A DNA stretch of 41,220 nucleotides from Gammaproteobacteria bacterium (GTDB taxonomy: Bacteria > Pseudomonadota > Gammaproteobacteria > Pseudomonadales > Pseudohongiellaceae), in the NCBI GenBank assembly GCA_026710425.1, contig JAPORB010000187.1:1-41220 (forward strand), given 5' to 3'. The notes under the pieces were generated by a model. The model made no database searches and was not told the DNA's origin. It saw only the letters and a program-made list of their open reading frames with translations. The position numbers were made by a program, and so were the translations under genes. Below, piece by piece: positions 26,990 to 35,209 of this stretch. The first letter of the stretch is position 1; every line of letters starts with the position of its first letter.

Positions 26990-28051
26990 ATGAAACTCAG
27001 AGATTTCTCCTATTCGCTGCCTGCTGAGCTCATCGCAGAAAGACCTGCAACTATGCGTTCTGCAAGCCGGTTATTGAGTTTAAACTGTAGCTCTGGTGTG
27101 ATTACTCATAGTCGCTTTTCAGACCTATATGAGCTGCTAAGACCAAGAGATTTACTGGTTTTCAATGACACTAGAGTGATACCGGCTCGGCTATTCGCCC
27201 AGAAGAGCACGGGCGGTAAAGTTGAACTCCTCCTTGAACGAATTCGTTCACAAACCACAGCTCTTGTTCAGATTCGGGCGAGCAAGTCAACAAAGCCCGG
27301 TACCAGTTTGCATTTGTTAAATCACAGGCAAGACCGGGTGCCCTCTAAAGAGACCCTGATTGTTTCTGATAAGGATGGGGATTTCTACGAAATTAGAACT
27401 ACCGCGGGCAAACCGATCGCTGAGTTGCTGGAGCAATATGGTCATATGCCACTACCTCCCTACATCAGACGTGAAGCTGATTCTGATGACAAAATGCGTT
27501 ACCAGACTGTATATAGCCGAAAGCCAGGAGCCGTGGCGGCACCCACTGCTGGTCTACACTTCGATGAACAGCTGTTGGATAGACTTCGAGACAAAGGCGT
27601 TAATTTTGCTTATCTTACATTACATGTTGGTGCAGGAACATTTCAGTCAGTCCGCGTTGAGTTGGTGGAACAGCATACTATGCATAAGGAACGTATTGAG
27701 GTGCCAATTGCCGTGTGTGAGTCTGTTGATCTATGCAAGTCACAGGGCGGACGGGTTGTTGCCGTTGGAACCACTACGGTTCGTAGTCTGGAGGCTGCCG
27801 CAGCCAAGAATATAAAAGGCTCTGGATTACAACCATATAGTGGGGAAACAGATATATTTATCTATCCCGGATTCAGATTTCAGGTTATTGATGCCATGGT
27901 GACCAATTTCCATTTGCCAGAGTCAACTCTTTTGATGCTAGTCAGTGCATATGCGGGCAAAAAAAGACTACTTGATGCATATTCTGAGGCTATCAAGGAA
28001 AAATACCGATTCTTCAGTTTTGGCGATGCCATGTTTCTGCATCGAGGTTGA
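26990..28051 (+). CDS. queA: S-adenosylmethionine:tRNA ribosyltransferase-isomerase
   Basis: This 353-residue enzyme transfers and isomerises the ribose of S-adenosylmethionine onto preQ1-modified tRNA, giving epoxyqueuosine. The ATG at 26990 matches the family start MKLRDFSYSLPAELIAERP; the longer frame from 26939 adds 17 unlikely residues. Recognisable segments are LLVFNDTRVIPARLFAQK, GGKVELLLER, GHMPLPPYIRR, YQTVYSRKPGAVAAPTAGLHF, FAYLTLHVGAGTFQSVR, VVAVGTTTVRSLEAAA, FIYPGFRFQVIDAMVTNFHLP and STLLMLVSA. Length is normal. The usual partners tgt, yajC and secDF do not follow, so the standard operon is broken here. Confidence 0.97.
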   Translation: MKLRDFSYSLPAELIAERPATMRSASRLLSLNCSSGVITHSRFSDLYELLRPRDLLVFNDTRVIPARLFAQKSTGGKVELLLERIRSQTTALVQIRASKSTKPGTSLHLLNHRQDRVPSKETLIVSDKDGDFYEIRTTAGKPIAELLEQYGHMPLPPYIRREADSDDKMRYQTVYSRKPGAVAAPTAGLHFDEQLLDRLRDKGVNFAYLTLHVGAGTFQSVRVELVEQHTMHKERIEVPIAVCESVDLCKSQGGRVVAVGTTTVRSLEAAAAKNIKGSGLQPYSGETDIFIYPGFRFQVIDAMVTNFHLPESTLLMLVSAYAGKKRLLDAYSEAIKEKYRFFSFGDAMFLHRG

Positions 28052-28787
28052 TAATGCCGTCAGTATCCCATGGATCGGACCATTAAACGGTTACCATACG
28101 ATGTAATTCGCATTAATTACCGATCATTTTTCACTAGATTGTAAAAGCCCAGATCAAAGAGAGAGACCTGTCTATGATTGTGTGAAAGGTTGATATTCTA
28201 CTGAGGATTATGCCGATATAGTGCTGATCAAATGTGTAATGTGAGTGTAATTAATCGACATGTGGCAATCTATTGGAATTGGAATACTGGATACTGTACG
28301 GCATCTAATTAAAACCTGACAGTTGTTCATTTAAAATCATGGATTTGATTAAGAACCCAAGCAAAAGGCCAAAAATAAGACTTCATCAAGGAATGTTAAT
28401 TCATCTACTAGGCAAAACCCTAGATTTACAACATCCGAGACTATCAGGCACCAAGCATAACAGCAGAGTTTTGAACTGGACATGCGCGCAAGCTGAATTT
28501 CTCGACGCGATGCACAGTTGCTACTTCAGCACATAATGTCAGATGCAACCTTAACCTTGAAATACTATTTGCTTAAGCTGAATAACAAAGTCATTTGCAT
28601 TTAGCCTAGATTTTTTCCGATTAACTGAATTTGCATGCCCATAGTATATTAACTTGCAGTGATGGCGCAGAGCATTTTGAGTATTTGCTCAAACTGATCC
28701 GGTACATTTTTACATTTTTTTTGCTATGCTTAATCTCAAAAAACTTATTATTCATTTTTACCTACCTCAGCACAGGAAACGATTCTT
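28052..28787. other. intergenic between queA and mdh
   Basis: About 735 bases, AT-rich. A 65-codon plus-strand frame (28339-28536) has a basic, Leu-rich sequence but no family or ribosome-binding evidence. The last 100 bases are very T-rich and probably contain the mdh promoter. Confidence 0.4.
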
Positions 28788-29765
28788 ATGAAAAACCCTG
28801 TACGCATCGCTATAACTGGAGCCGCTGGTCAGATCAGCTATTCTCTGCTGTTTAGAATTGCTGCTGGAGAGATGCTAGGCCCGGACCAGCCTGTCATTTT
28901 GCAATTACTTGAAATTACCCCGGCACTCCAAGCATTGCAGGGCACTGTAATGGAAATCGAAGACTGCGCCTTTCCTCTGGTTTCCGGGATCTTGCAGTCT
29001 GACGATCCCAATGTGGCTTTTGCCGAAGCCGACTATGCTCTGCTGGTCGGGGCCAGACCTCGTGGTCCGGGTATGGAACGCAAAGATCTTTTGCAGGCCA
29101 ATGCAGAAATCTTTTCCATACAGGGGGCAGCCCTCAATGCACAGGCCAAGCGGGCGGTGAAGGTGCTGGTGGTTGGCAATCCAGCCAATACCAATGCGCT
29201 AATTGCCTATCGCAATGCACCGGATCTGAATCCAGCACAATTTACTGCTATGACCAGGCTGGATCATAATCGGGCCATCTCACAGTTGGCGGCCAGGACT
29301 GATAAACATCCCTCGGAAGTAACCAACATGATCATCTGGGGCAATCACTCGGCGACGCAATATCCTGACCTACATCATTGCAAGGTGGCCGGTACCCCCG
29401 CCTTGGATTTAGTGGATCAGGCTTGGATTACAGATCAATTTATTCCAACTGTACAGCAGCGTGGTGCCGCTATTATCAAGGCCAGAGGAGCATCCAGTGC
29501 AGCTTCGGCAGCCAATGCTGCCATTGAGCATATGCGCGACTGGGCTCTTGGCACTGGTGGGCAGACCGTAAGTATGGGTGTGCTGAGCGACGGTAGCTAT
29601 GGTATTGAATCTGGACTGATTTATTCTTTCCCAGTGGTATGTGAGGCTGGTGAATTCAGTATTGTTCAAGGGCTGGCTGTTAATGATTTCAGCCAGAACT
29701 TAATGAACGCAACACAACAGGAACTTAGGGAAGAGAGAGACGCAGTTGCAGAACTACTATCCTGA
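28788..29765 (+). CDS. mdh: NAD-dependent malate dehydrogenase
   Basis: A 325-residue cytosolic TCA-cycle enzyme that interconverts malate and oxaloacetate. It is of the type related to cytosolic eukaryotic and many proteobacterial enzymes (about 325-330 residues), not the 312-residue E. coli form. The NAD-binding start is [21 protein letters not shown]. Substrate loop arginines are in [14 protein letters not shown], and further segments are [26 protein letters not shown] and the catalytic His in [12 protein letters not shown]. The C-terminus [17 protein letters not shown] is typical. A ribosome-binding site AGGAAA precedes the ATG. It stands as a single gene. Confidence 0.97.
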   Translation: MKNPVRIAITGAAGQISYSLLFRIAAGEMLGPDQPVILQLLEITPALQALQGTVMEIEDCAFPLVSGILQSDDPNVAFAEADYALLVGARPRGPGMERKDLLQANAEIFSIQGAALNAQAKRAVKVLVVGNPANTNALIAYRNAPDLNPAQFTAMTRLDHNRAISQLAARTDKHPSEVTNMIIWGNHSATQYPDLHHCKVAGTPALDLVDQAWITDQFIPTVQQRGAAIIKARGASSAASAANAAIEHMRDWALGTGGQTVSMGVLSDGSYGIESGLIYSFPVVCEAGEFSIVQGLAVNDFSQNLMNATQQELREERDAVAELLS

Positions 29766-30240
29766 GTTCGTAATGGCAGCTCAAGAATAGCTCTCTACCA
29801 GACAAACCCTGTCGTGATGTACTGCCAGTATCTGCTCATACAGAATGTGAAATCATGATCCTAAAGCGGGACGCTTACAAAGAACGATCTGACACAGATC
29901 AAAAATATTCTTAGTGGTCAGCTCACAACACAAAGAAAGTGGGACGGAATTGCTCAATCTTCAGGATTGTCATGCTGGACCAGCCACTATGACCTTGAGT
30001 GATTCTGAATGTAGGTTAGATCGTTGTCTCAACAGGTCGAATTTTTCTGTCAATTACGATTTTTGCTGAGAAATCGAGGCCATTTGCTGCTCTAATTTTC
30101 GCAGATGTAGAGACTGAGATTAATGTTTCGTTAATTCGACCTCATTATCATTCGACTGCGAAAATGAGCCATTTCAGCTTCACGATAAAGGCTTCGCTTA
30201 GTCAGGCTGCATGAAGAGCATGAATAAAAAGGCATCTTGA
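29766..30240. other. intergenic with an inverted repeat
   Basis: About 475 bases between mdh and the convergent regulator gene. Arms ATTTTCGCAG (30095-30104) and CTGCGAAAAT (30156-30165) form a 10-bp inverted repeat, with a smaller ATTAA...TTAAT pair inside. This could be a bidirectional terminator-like structure or an old element. No gene was recognised. Confidence 0.45.
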
Positions 30241-30729
30241 TCAGGCAGATCCAGAGTTGTTGATGTGGTTTAGAGGCAACACTGTGGTATTGATCACTTC
30301 CCGCAGTACAAAGCTGGAGTGCACATCGCTTACACCTTCAATGCGTGTGATTTTGTTCAGCAGGAACTCATGGTAAAACTCCATGTTGGGTACTACTACT
30401 TTGAGCTGGTAGTCAGCTGATTGTCCAGTTATCAGTAGACACTCAATTACCTCTGGATAAGAACTAATAGCCTGCTGAAATTGCTCGAAACGATCCGGCG
30501 TGTGGCGATCCATGGAAATCTGGATTAGGGCGGTCAGTTTCAACTCCAGCTTTGACGGATTCAACACCGTGACTTGACCCTTGATTATGCCGGCCTCTTC
30601 CAGTTGCCTGACCCGTCGTGCACAAGGAGAAGGAGAAAGACCAATACGGTCAGCCAGCTCCAAATTAGTAATTGCCCCATCCCGCTGCAATTCCTGCAAA
30701 ATGCGCTTGTCTAGCTTGTCCAGTTGCAT
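30241..30729 (-). CDS. Lrp/AsnC-family transcriptional regulator
   Basis: A feast/famine regulator of about 162 residues (171 if started at the upstream ATG, 30756). The ATG at 30729 is favoured by AGAGG eight bases before it. The N-terminal winged helix-turn-helix has LDKLDKRILQELQRDGAITNLELADRIGLSPSPCARRVRQLEE. The C-terminal RAM ligand domain contains ECLLITGQSADYQLKVVVPNMEFYHEF and ITRIEGVSDVHSSFVLREV. The helix-turn-helix is Lrp-like (SPSPCARRVRQLE). Such proteins form dimers to octamers and respond to amino acids, often leucine. It is divergent from leuA, and a near-consensus Lrp box lies in front of it, suggesting autoregulation and control of leuA. Confidence 0.92.
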   Translation of the reverse strand: MQLDKLDKRILQELQRDGAITNLELADRIGLSPSPCARRVRQLEEAGIIKGQVTVLNPSKLELKLTALIQISMDRHTPDRFEQFQQAISSYPEVIECLLITGQSADYQLKVVVPNMEFYHEFLLNKITRIEGVSDVHSSFVLREVINTTVLPLNHINNSGSA

Positions 30730-30782
30730 GTCATTGACCTCTGGTTCCGCAGACATTCAGAATCTTGGTTTTATTCATACTT

Positions 30783-30797
30783 TAGTATAATATACTA
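30783..30797. promoter_or_regulatory. Lrp-type operator overlapping divergent promoters
   Basis: TAGTATAATATACTA agrees with the E. coli Lrp consensus YAGHAWATTWTDCTR at 14 of 15 positions and has 7-bp inverted arms (30782-30788 and 30792-30798). It contains TATAAT (30786-30791) that could serve as a -10 element toward leuA. It is 54 bases from the regulator's start codon. Confidence 0.7.
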
Positions 30798-30863
30798 ATA
30801 TAACCAATTATAGAAGTGACTATCTCTAATTTTTAGTACATTTGATGAGAAATATGTGTAGAA

Positions 30864-30962
30864 ATGCCACTGGGAATTGACTATTCTAGGCATTATCTCA
30901 GCCAGACCCGCATTCACGAGATGCAGTTGTCTGGACGACGGCCCACAAGGCCAAGTGAGTAG
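30864..30962 (+). CDS. possible 32-codon leader peptide of leuA
   Basis: A short frame begins MPLGIDYSRHYLSQ and ends RRPTRPSE, followed by TAG. It lies in the long leader between the Lrp box and leuA. It contains only three Leu codons, so a classical leucine attenuator is not obvious. A hairpin starts 12 bases after its stop, so ribosome position at the stop could affect folding. No strong ribosome-binding site is visible. It may be a real regulatory peptide or chance. Confidence 0.4.
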   Translation: MPLGIDYSRHYLSQTRIHEMQLSGRRPTRPSE

Positions 30963-30974
30963 CACTGCTTCAGG

Positions 30975-31001
30975 CTGTTCCGTGCAAACAGCACCGAACA
31001 G
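30975..31001 (+). promoter_or_regulatory. leuA leader hairpin
   Basis: Arms CTGTTCCGTGC and GCACCGAACAG with loop AAACA form an 11-bp stem with one mismatch. Outer CTGC (30965-30968) and GCAG (31006-31009) could extend it. No T-run follows, so it is not a standard terminator; it lies 41 bases before leuA's GTG. Confidence 0.55.
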
Positions 31002-31042
31002 TCAGGCAGGGACCAATAAATGACTTCGAGTGGAGCAAGGCC

Positions 31043-32716
31043 GTGAACAACCGATTCGATCACACTAAATATAAACCATTTCAACCAATAGGAATGACTG
31101 ACCGGACCTGGCCGGATCAGGTCATCCGGCGGGCCCCAACCTGGTGCAGTGTGGATTTACGCGATGGCAACCAGGCACTGATCGAACCAATGAACGTGGC
31201 TCAGAAGAAAACTCTGTTTGCTCTCCTGGTAGACGTGGGTTTCAAGGAAATTGAGGTCGGTTTTCCGGCCGCTTCACAACCGGATTTTGATTTTGTGCGC
31301 AGCCTGATTGAGGAGGATAGGGTGCCTGCGGATGTCACCATCCAGGTTCTAACTCAAGCGCGACCGGAGTTGATCAAACGCACTTTTCAAGCCCTAAAGG
31401 GGGCTCGAAGAGCAATTCTTCATGTCTACAATTCTACTTCGATAGTACAGCGGGAAAAAGTCTTCAAAACCGACAAGGTCGGTATTGTTGATATAGCTGT
31501 GACCGGAGCAAGAGAGGTCAGACAATGTGCTGAGTTGGCACCCGAAACAGACTGGGTATTTCAGTATTCCCCGGAAAGCTTTACTGGCACCGAAGTCGAC
31601 TTCGCAGTTGAGGTTTGCAATGCGGTTAATGAAGTTTGGCAACCGACACCCGACAATCCATCCATTATCAATCTGCCAGCGACTGTGGAAATGGCAACAC
31701 CCAACGTGTATGCCGATCAAATAGAGCTGTTCTGTCGTCTAATCAACAATCGGGAATCAGTTGTGGTGAGTCTGCACACACATAATGATCGCTCTTGTGC
31801 CGTTGCCGCGGCAGAACTGGCAGTGATGGCCGGGGCGCAACGGGTGGAAGGTACATTACTTGGCAATGGCGAGCGTACGGGCAACATGGATATCGTAGTT
31901 ATGGCTATGAATCTGTATAGCCAAGGCATTGATCCAGAGCTGGATTTTCATGATATGGACAGAATCGTTTCGGTGGTCAGGGAATGTACCCAGATACATG
32001 TGCATCCCAGACAAGCCTATTCCGGTGATCTTGTATTTACCGCTTTCTCCGGATCTCACCAGGACGCTATCAAGAAGTGTCTGGATATTTATGAAGAAGG
32101 TACACCTTGGGAAATCGCCTACCTTCCCATAGATCCACGCGATATTGGTCGGACCTATCAGGATGTGATCCGGGTCAATAGTCAGTCCGGCAAGGGCGGT
32201 GTTGCCTATGTGCTGGCCAATAAATTTGGATTTCAAATGCCCCGCTGGTTACAGATAGAGTTCAGTCAGGTGGTACAGAAAGTCACAGAGGATACAGGCC
32301 AGGAAATTCAGCCGGATGAGATATGGGCTCTATTTAACCAGCACTATCTAGATAATACCAAGTTGCTGAGTCTGGAAAACTTTTCCATCGAGAAATCCGG
32401 CAATCGGGAAACCTTTTCAGCCAGGCTTGACTACTTTGGTCGGGAGATGAAAATCACTGGTGAGGGTGATGGTGTCCTTGATGCCTTTGTAGGGGCCATC
32501 AAGCGAGCCATCAATATTGATTTTGATATCATGGAGTATGGTGAACATGCACTGGGGCAGGGGGCTGATGCTGAGGCTGTCACCTACATACAACTCAAAT
32601 ATCAAGGCCAACGCTATACGGGAGTAGCCATCAGTAAGGACATAATTGCCTCTTCACTTAACGCTTTCATGGGTGCTGCCAGCCACATGCTTGCAGAAAG
32701 CCAGGCAGCTGCTTGA
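31043..32716 (+). CDS. leuA: 2-isopropylmalate synthase (LeuA2 type)
   Basis: A 557-residue enzyme for the first committed step of leucine synthesis: acetyl-CoA plus 2-oxoisovalerate gives 2-isopropylmalate. GTG 31043 is preferred because the product then starts FDHTKYKPFQPI, as in other LeuA2 proteins. The TIM barrel has the metal/substrate motif CSVDLRDGNQALIEP (Asp and Arg near residues 38-40), EIEVGFPAASQPDF, and the metal-binding HTHND at His245-His247. The C-terminal regulatory domain (from about residue 440) is present and is expected to bind leucine for feedback inhibition. Transcription is probably controlled by the divergent Lrp-like protein and by the leader. leuBCD are not adjacent. 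Confidence 0.96.
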   Translation: MNNRFDHTKYKPFQPIGMTDRTWPDQVIRRAPTWCSVDLRDGNQALIEPMNVAQKKTLFALLVDVGFKEIEVGFPAASQPDFDFVRSLIEEDRVPADVTIQVLTQARPELIKRTFQALKGARRAILHVYNSTSIVQREKVFKTDKVGIVDIAVTGAREVRQCAELAPETDWVFQYSPESFTGTEVDFAVEVCNAVNEVWQPTPDNPSIINLPATVEMATPNVYADQIELFCRLINNRESVVVSLHTHNDRSCAVAAAELAVMAGAQRVEGTLLGNGERTGNMDIVVMAMNLYSQGIDPELDFHDMDRIVSVVRECTQIHVHPRQAYSGDLVFTAFSGSHQDAIKKCLDIYEEGTPWEIAYLPIDPRDIGRTYQDVIRVNSQSGKGGVAYVLANKFGFQMPRWLQIEFSQVVQKVTEDTGQEIQPDEIWALFNQHYLDNTKLLSLENFSIEKSGNRETFSARLDYFGREMKITGEGDGVLDAFVGAIKRAINIDFDIMEYGEHALGQGADAEAVTYIQLKYQGQRYTGVAISKDIIASSLNAFMGAASHMLAESQAAA

Positions 32717-32912
32717 AAATCTTCAGGTGTATCGGTTGCATATTGCATTCAGTCGCATGAAGGCGAGATTCCGTGCCAGGTTAGAGGCTTGGTTACTCCA
32801 AGAATAAAGCAAGGAGTAGGTATCATCGGGTCGTAGAGTCACTCGAATTGAGCCTGCTGTGTGGCGGATAATTCAGTAAAACAGATGCGTTACCAACGCT
32901 TCGGATACCGCT

Positions 32913-33383
32913 ATGGTGTTTTCCTTTTTTGGTCTGCCTGGCATCAGCTGGGATAGGATAGATGCCAGAATGACCGCGGAATTTCCGGCTGTGCCGTTGA
33001 TTGAGGCTGCCGAGTTGGCCGAACTATACGGCACACAGGTTCAGCCTGTGGTCATTGATGTGCGGGCGGACGAAGAATTTGTGGTATCCCGTTTGCCAGA
33101 GGCATTGCATCTGGAGAATGCCGGAGAAGTGGTGACCCTGCTGGAAGAGAAAAACACCCCTATAGTGGTGTACTGTGCTGTGGGTTTTCGCTCGGCGGCC
33201 ATGGCGCAGGAGCTGACTGATTTGGGTTACAGCAACGTACGCAATCTGAAGCATTCCATATTTGCCTGGGCAGATGCGGGTCGGCCTCTCTTCAATGGCA
33301 AGGGTAAAACCACCAAAGTGCATCCCTATAATCAGCGTTGGGGACGGCTGGTTAGTCGAGCCCTGCATGCTTATCAGCCCTGA
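32913..33383 (+). CDS. rhodanese-domain protein
   Basis: A 156-residue single-domain rhodanese-like protein. The N-terminal 35 residues (FFGLPGISWDRIDARMTAEFP) are not part of the fold. The core shows VVIDVRADEEFVVSRLPEALHL and the active-site loop VVYCAVGFRSAAMAQEL, with the catalytic Cys followed by a loop suited to sulfur transfer, then LGYSNVRNLKHSIFAWADAGRPL. Members move sulfane sulfur or act in stress handling; the specific acceptor is unknown. The extra C-terminal tail with KVHPYNQRWGRLVSRALH resembles a common subgroup found in proteobacteria. It follows leuA by about 200 bases and may be separately transcribed. Confidence 0.85.
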   Translation: MVFSFFGLPGISWDRIDARMTAEFPAVPLIEAAELAELYGTQVQPVVIDVRADEEFVVSRLPEALHLENAGEVVTLLEEKNTPIVVYCAVGFRSAAMAQELTDLGYSNVRNLKHSIFAWADAGRPLFNGKGKTTKVHPYNQRWGRLVSRALHAYQP

Positions 33384-33797
33384 TGCTATAACTGAGTCAG
33401 TACTACTGTTGGTAGCTGTTACTTCTTCAATCTTGTTCTTGCCTGAATCAGTCTGTTACGTGCGCTACCTAATCCTGAAAATAAACTATTGACTCAGCTT
33501 GTCGGTCTGCCTCGCCAATGGCCTGAGTCTTGAAAAGTGTGGCCACATGAGTAGAAAGCAACAGACTTACGACCAGCGGTGAGACGGAGTACCGGCCTCA
33601 GTGATTTTCACCATACCGGCTGATTCATTGCCATTGGCTGGTGAGAGCAGCCAAAATTTAATTCATCCGCAGCCGATAAGCCTAGTTGATACAAAGACTT
33701 GAACTATTTCCCTCCTGCTTGCGACTAATTGGGCATTAACAGTACTCTGTTGGCATCGGGAATCAATTGATGGCTATTCTCCGGAATCTTGGCCCGC
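33384..33797. other. intergenic upstream of the sigma factor gene
   Basis: About 410 bases without a recognisable gene. The promoter of the sigma factor operon should be near the right end; ECF genes often promote themselves, but I could not identify a convincing -35/-10 pair. Confidence 0.35.
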
Positions 33798-34373
33798 ATG
33801 GATATTGTTGACGAAGACGAGGCGTTAATCGCTGCGGCATTGCGAGGATCTGCCTATGCCTGGGAAAAACTGGTGAAGCACCATGAGTCCAGGATTTATA
33901 ACCTTGGGTTGCGCCTGACCGGCAACAGTTCCGATGCTATGGATTTGACGCAGGAAGTGTTTCTTGGTGTGTACCGTAACCTGCACCGATTTCGAGGTGA
34001 TGCCAAATTTAGTAGTTGGCTATTCAGGATCGCCCATAACAAGGCTGTCGATCTGAATCGGCGTAAGCGATTTCTGACTACTGGTGGAAGTTTCATTGGT
34101 GATGAACCGGCCCTGGACAGCTATCCTGATGATGGCAGCGATGAACCGGATTGCAGACTGCTGCAACAGCAGCATAATGATCGTATTCGCTCCATGCTGT
34201 CTCAATTGCCATTTGACCAGCGTCTGGTCGTGGAGTTAAAAATTTATCACTCGCAAACTTTCGAGGAAATCGCCCAGATGCAGGATATCTCGGAGAATAC
34301 AGCCAAGACCCGGTTTTACACCGCACTGAGAAAGCTCAAAACTAGAATGGAGGAGACTCATGACCTGTCCTAG
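33798..34373 (+). CDS. ECF RNA polymerase sigma factor (sigma-70 family)
   Basis: A protein of 191 residues from the ATG at 33798; a TTG three codons upstream (33789) is possible. Region 2 contains LGLRLTGNSSDAMDLTQEVFLGVYRNLHRFRGDAKFSSWLFRIAHN, including the DxxQEVF core-binding signature and the -10 recognition helix. Region 4 contains LSQLPFDQRLVVELKIYHSQTFEEIAQM and SENTAKTRFYTALRKLK, which reads the -35 element. Regions 1 and 3 are absent, as in ECF factors. The stop overlaps the next gene's start by 14 bases, so the anti-sigma factor is translationally coupled. Confidence 0.94.
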   Translation: MDIVDEDEALIAAALRGSAYAWEKLVKHHESRIYNLGLRLTGNSSDAMDLTQEVFLGVYRNLHRFRGDAKFSSWLFRIAHNKAVDLNRRKRFLTTGGSFIGDEPALDSYPDDGSDEPDCRLLQQQHNDRIRSMLSQLPFDQRLVVELKIYHSQTFEEIAQMQDISENTAKTRFYTALRKLKTRMEETHDLS

Positions 34374-35034
34374 AACAGAACACATTCTGCAGGAATATTT
34401 TGCAGATGATCTGACACCTCTGGCCGCCAAGGAGATAAATCGACACCTGTCTAGTTGCAGTAGCTGTAAAAGCGAACTGGATCAGTTGCTGCAAGTCCGC
34501 GATTCGCTGGAAGGATGGCAGGATGAGCGCATACCTCACTGGGATCGTGGAATGGAGTTATACCGTAGTGAACATCCGTTACTGGCAGAGCAACGCCGGA
34601 GTTGGACATGGTGGCAGTGGATGCCTACAGGCGTTTCCATGGTCATGCTGCTTCTGATGCTATTGAATTTTTCTGTTACCACTGGTAACTCCGGCATTAC
34701 TCTGGCTTTTGGCGTTAATGACAGTCAGCCTGTCATTGCCAATCTGGAAGAGTATCAGCAACAGCAGCAGGACCAATTACAGGCAATTATTACCCGTTTT
34801 GAGGAACAACAGGACACAAACAATCTGCGGCTGATGCAAGCTGTTTTGGCACAGTCGCAACAGGTTACCGCCGAAAATCTGGATCGTATCTATGCCTATT
34901 TTGAGGAACAGCGCAGGCAGGATATGGCTAGCTGGCGTATTGGTTATCAGCAACTGGCTGACAGTGACTATGCAACCATTCAATCACTTCAGGATCTTGC
35001 ACAATATGTCAGCTTTCAGGATAACAGTCAGTAA
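34360..35034 (+). CDS. zinc-finger anti-sigma factor, single-pass membrane
   Basis: A 224-residue protein. The N-terminal zf-HC2 (anti-sigma zinc-finger) domain has EINRHLSSCSSCKSEL, the HxxxCxxC zinc motif, and would hold the ECF sigma factor in the cytosol. One membrane helix follows (WMPTGVSMVMLLLMLLNF, about residues 87-104). The remaining 120 residues are periplasmic and Gln-rich (YQQQQQDQLQAI, AQSQQVTAENLD), predicted to be a coiled coil. It overlaps the sigma gene by 14 bases and has GGAGG just before its ATG. The Gln-rich sensor region has no recognised ligand fold. Confidence 0.88.
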   Translation: MTCPRTEHILQEYFADDLTPLAAKEINRHLSSCSSCKSELDQLLQVRDSLEGWQDERIPHWDRGMELYRSEHPLLAEQRRSWTWWQWMPTGVSMVMLLLMLLNFSVTTGNSGITLAFGVNDSQPVIANLEEYQQQQQDQLQAIITRFEEQQDTNNLRLMQAVLAQSQQVTAENLDRIYAYFEEQRRQDMASWRIGYQQLADSDYATIQSLQDLAQYVSFQDNSQ

Positions 35035-35209
35035 GTAATGTCATTACTTCAATTTACTGTGAGACTGAAAATTAAGCAACCATGACGGCACTATGACGCT
35101 ATGCGCAGATTTGAACCTGAAGATCGGAAAATAAATTTTAACTGGAATGAAAGATTAATTATTTCATAATTTAAGCCAGACAAAAGAACAAAGTAAGAGA
35201 ACCTCCATA

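Noticed and set aside
28339-28536. 65-codon plus-strand ORF between queA and mdh
   Set aside because: No ribosome-binding site or recognisable features; low-complexity basic composition fits chance.
30000-30110. IS66 transposase-like fragment on the minus strand (LRKLEQQMASISQQKS)
   Set aside because: Only a short coiled-coil-like stretch with stops around it; too little to assign to any insertion sequence.
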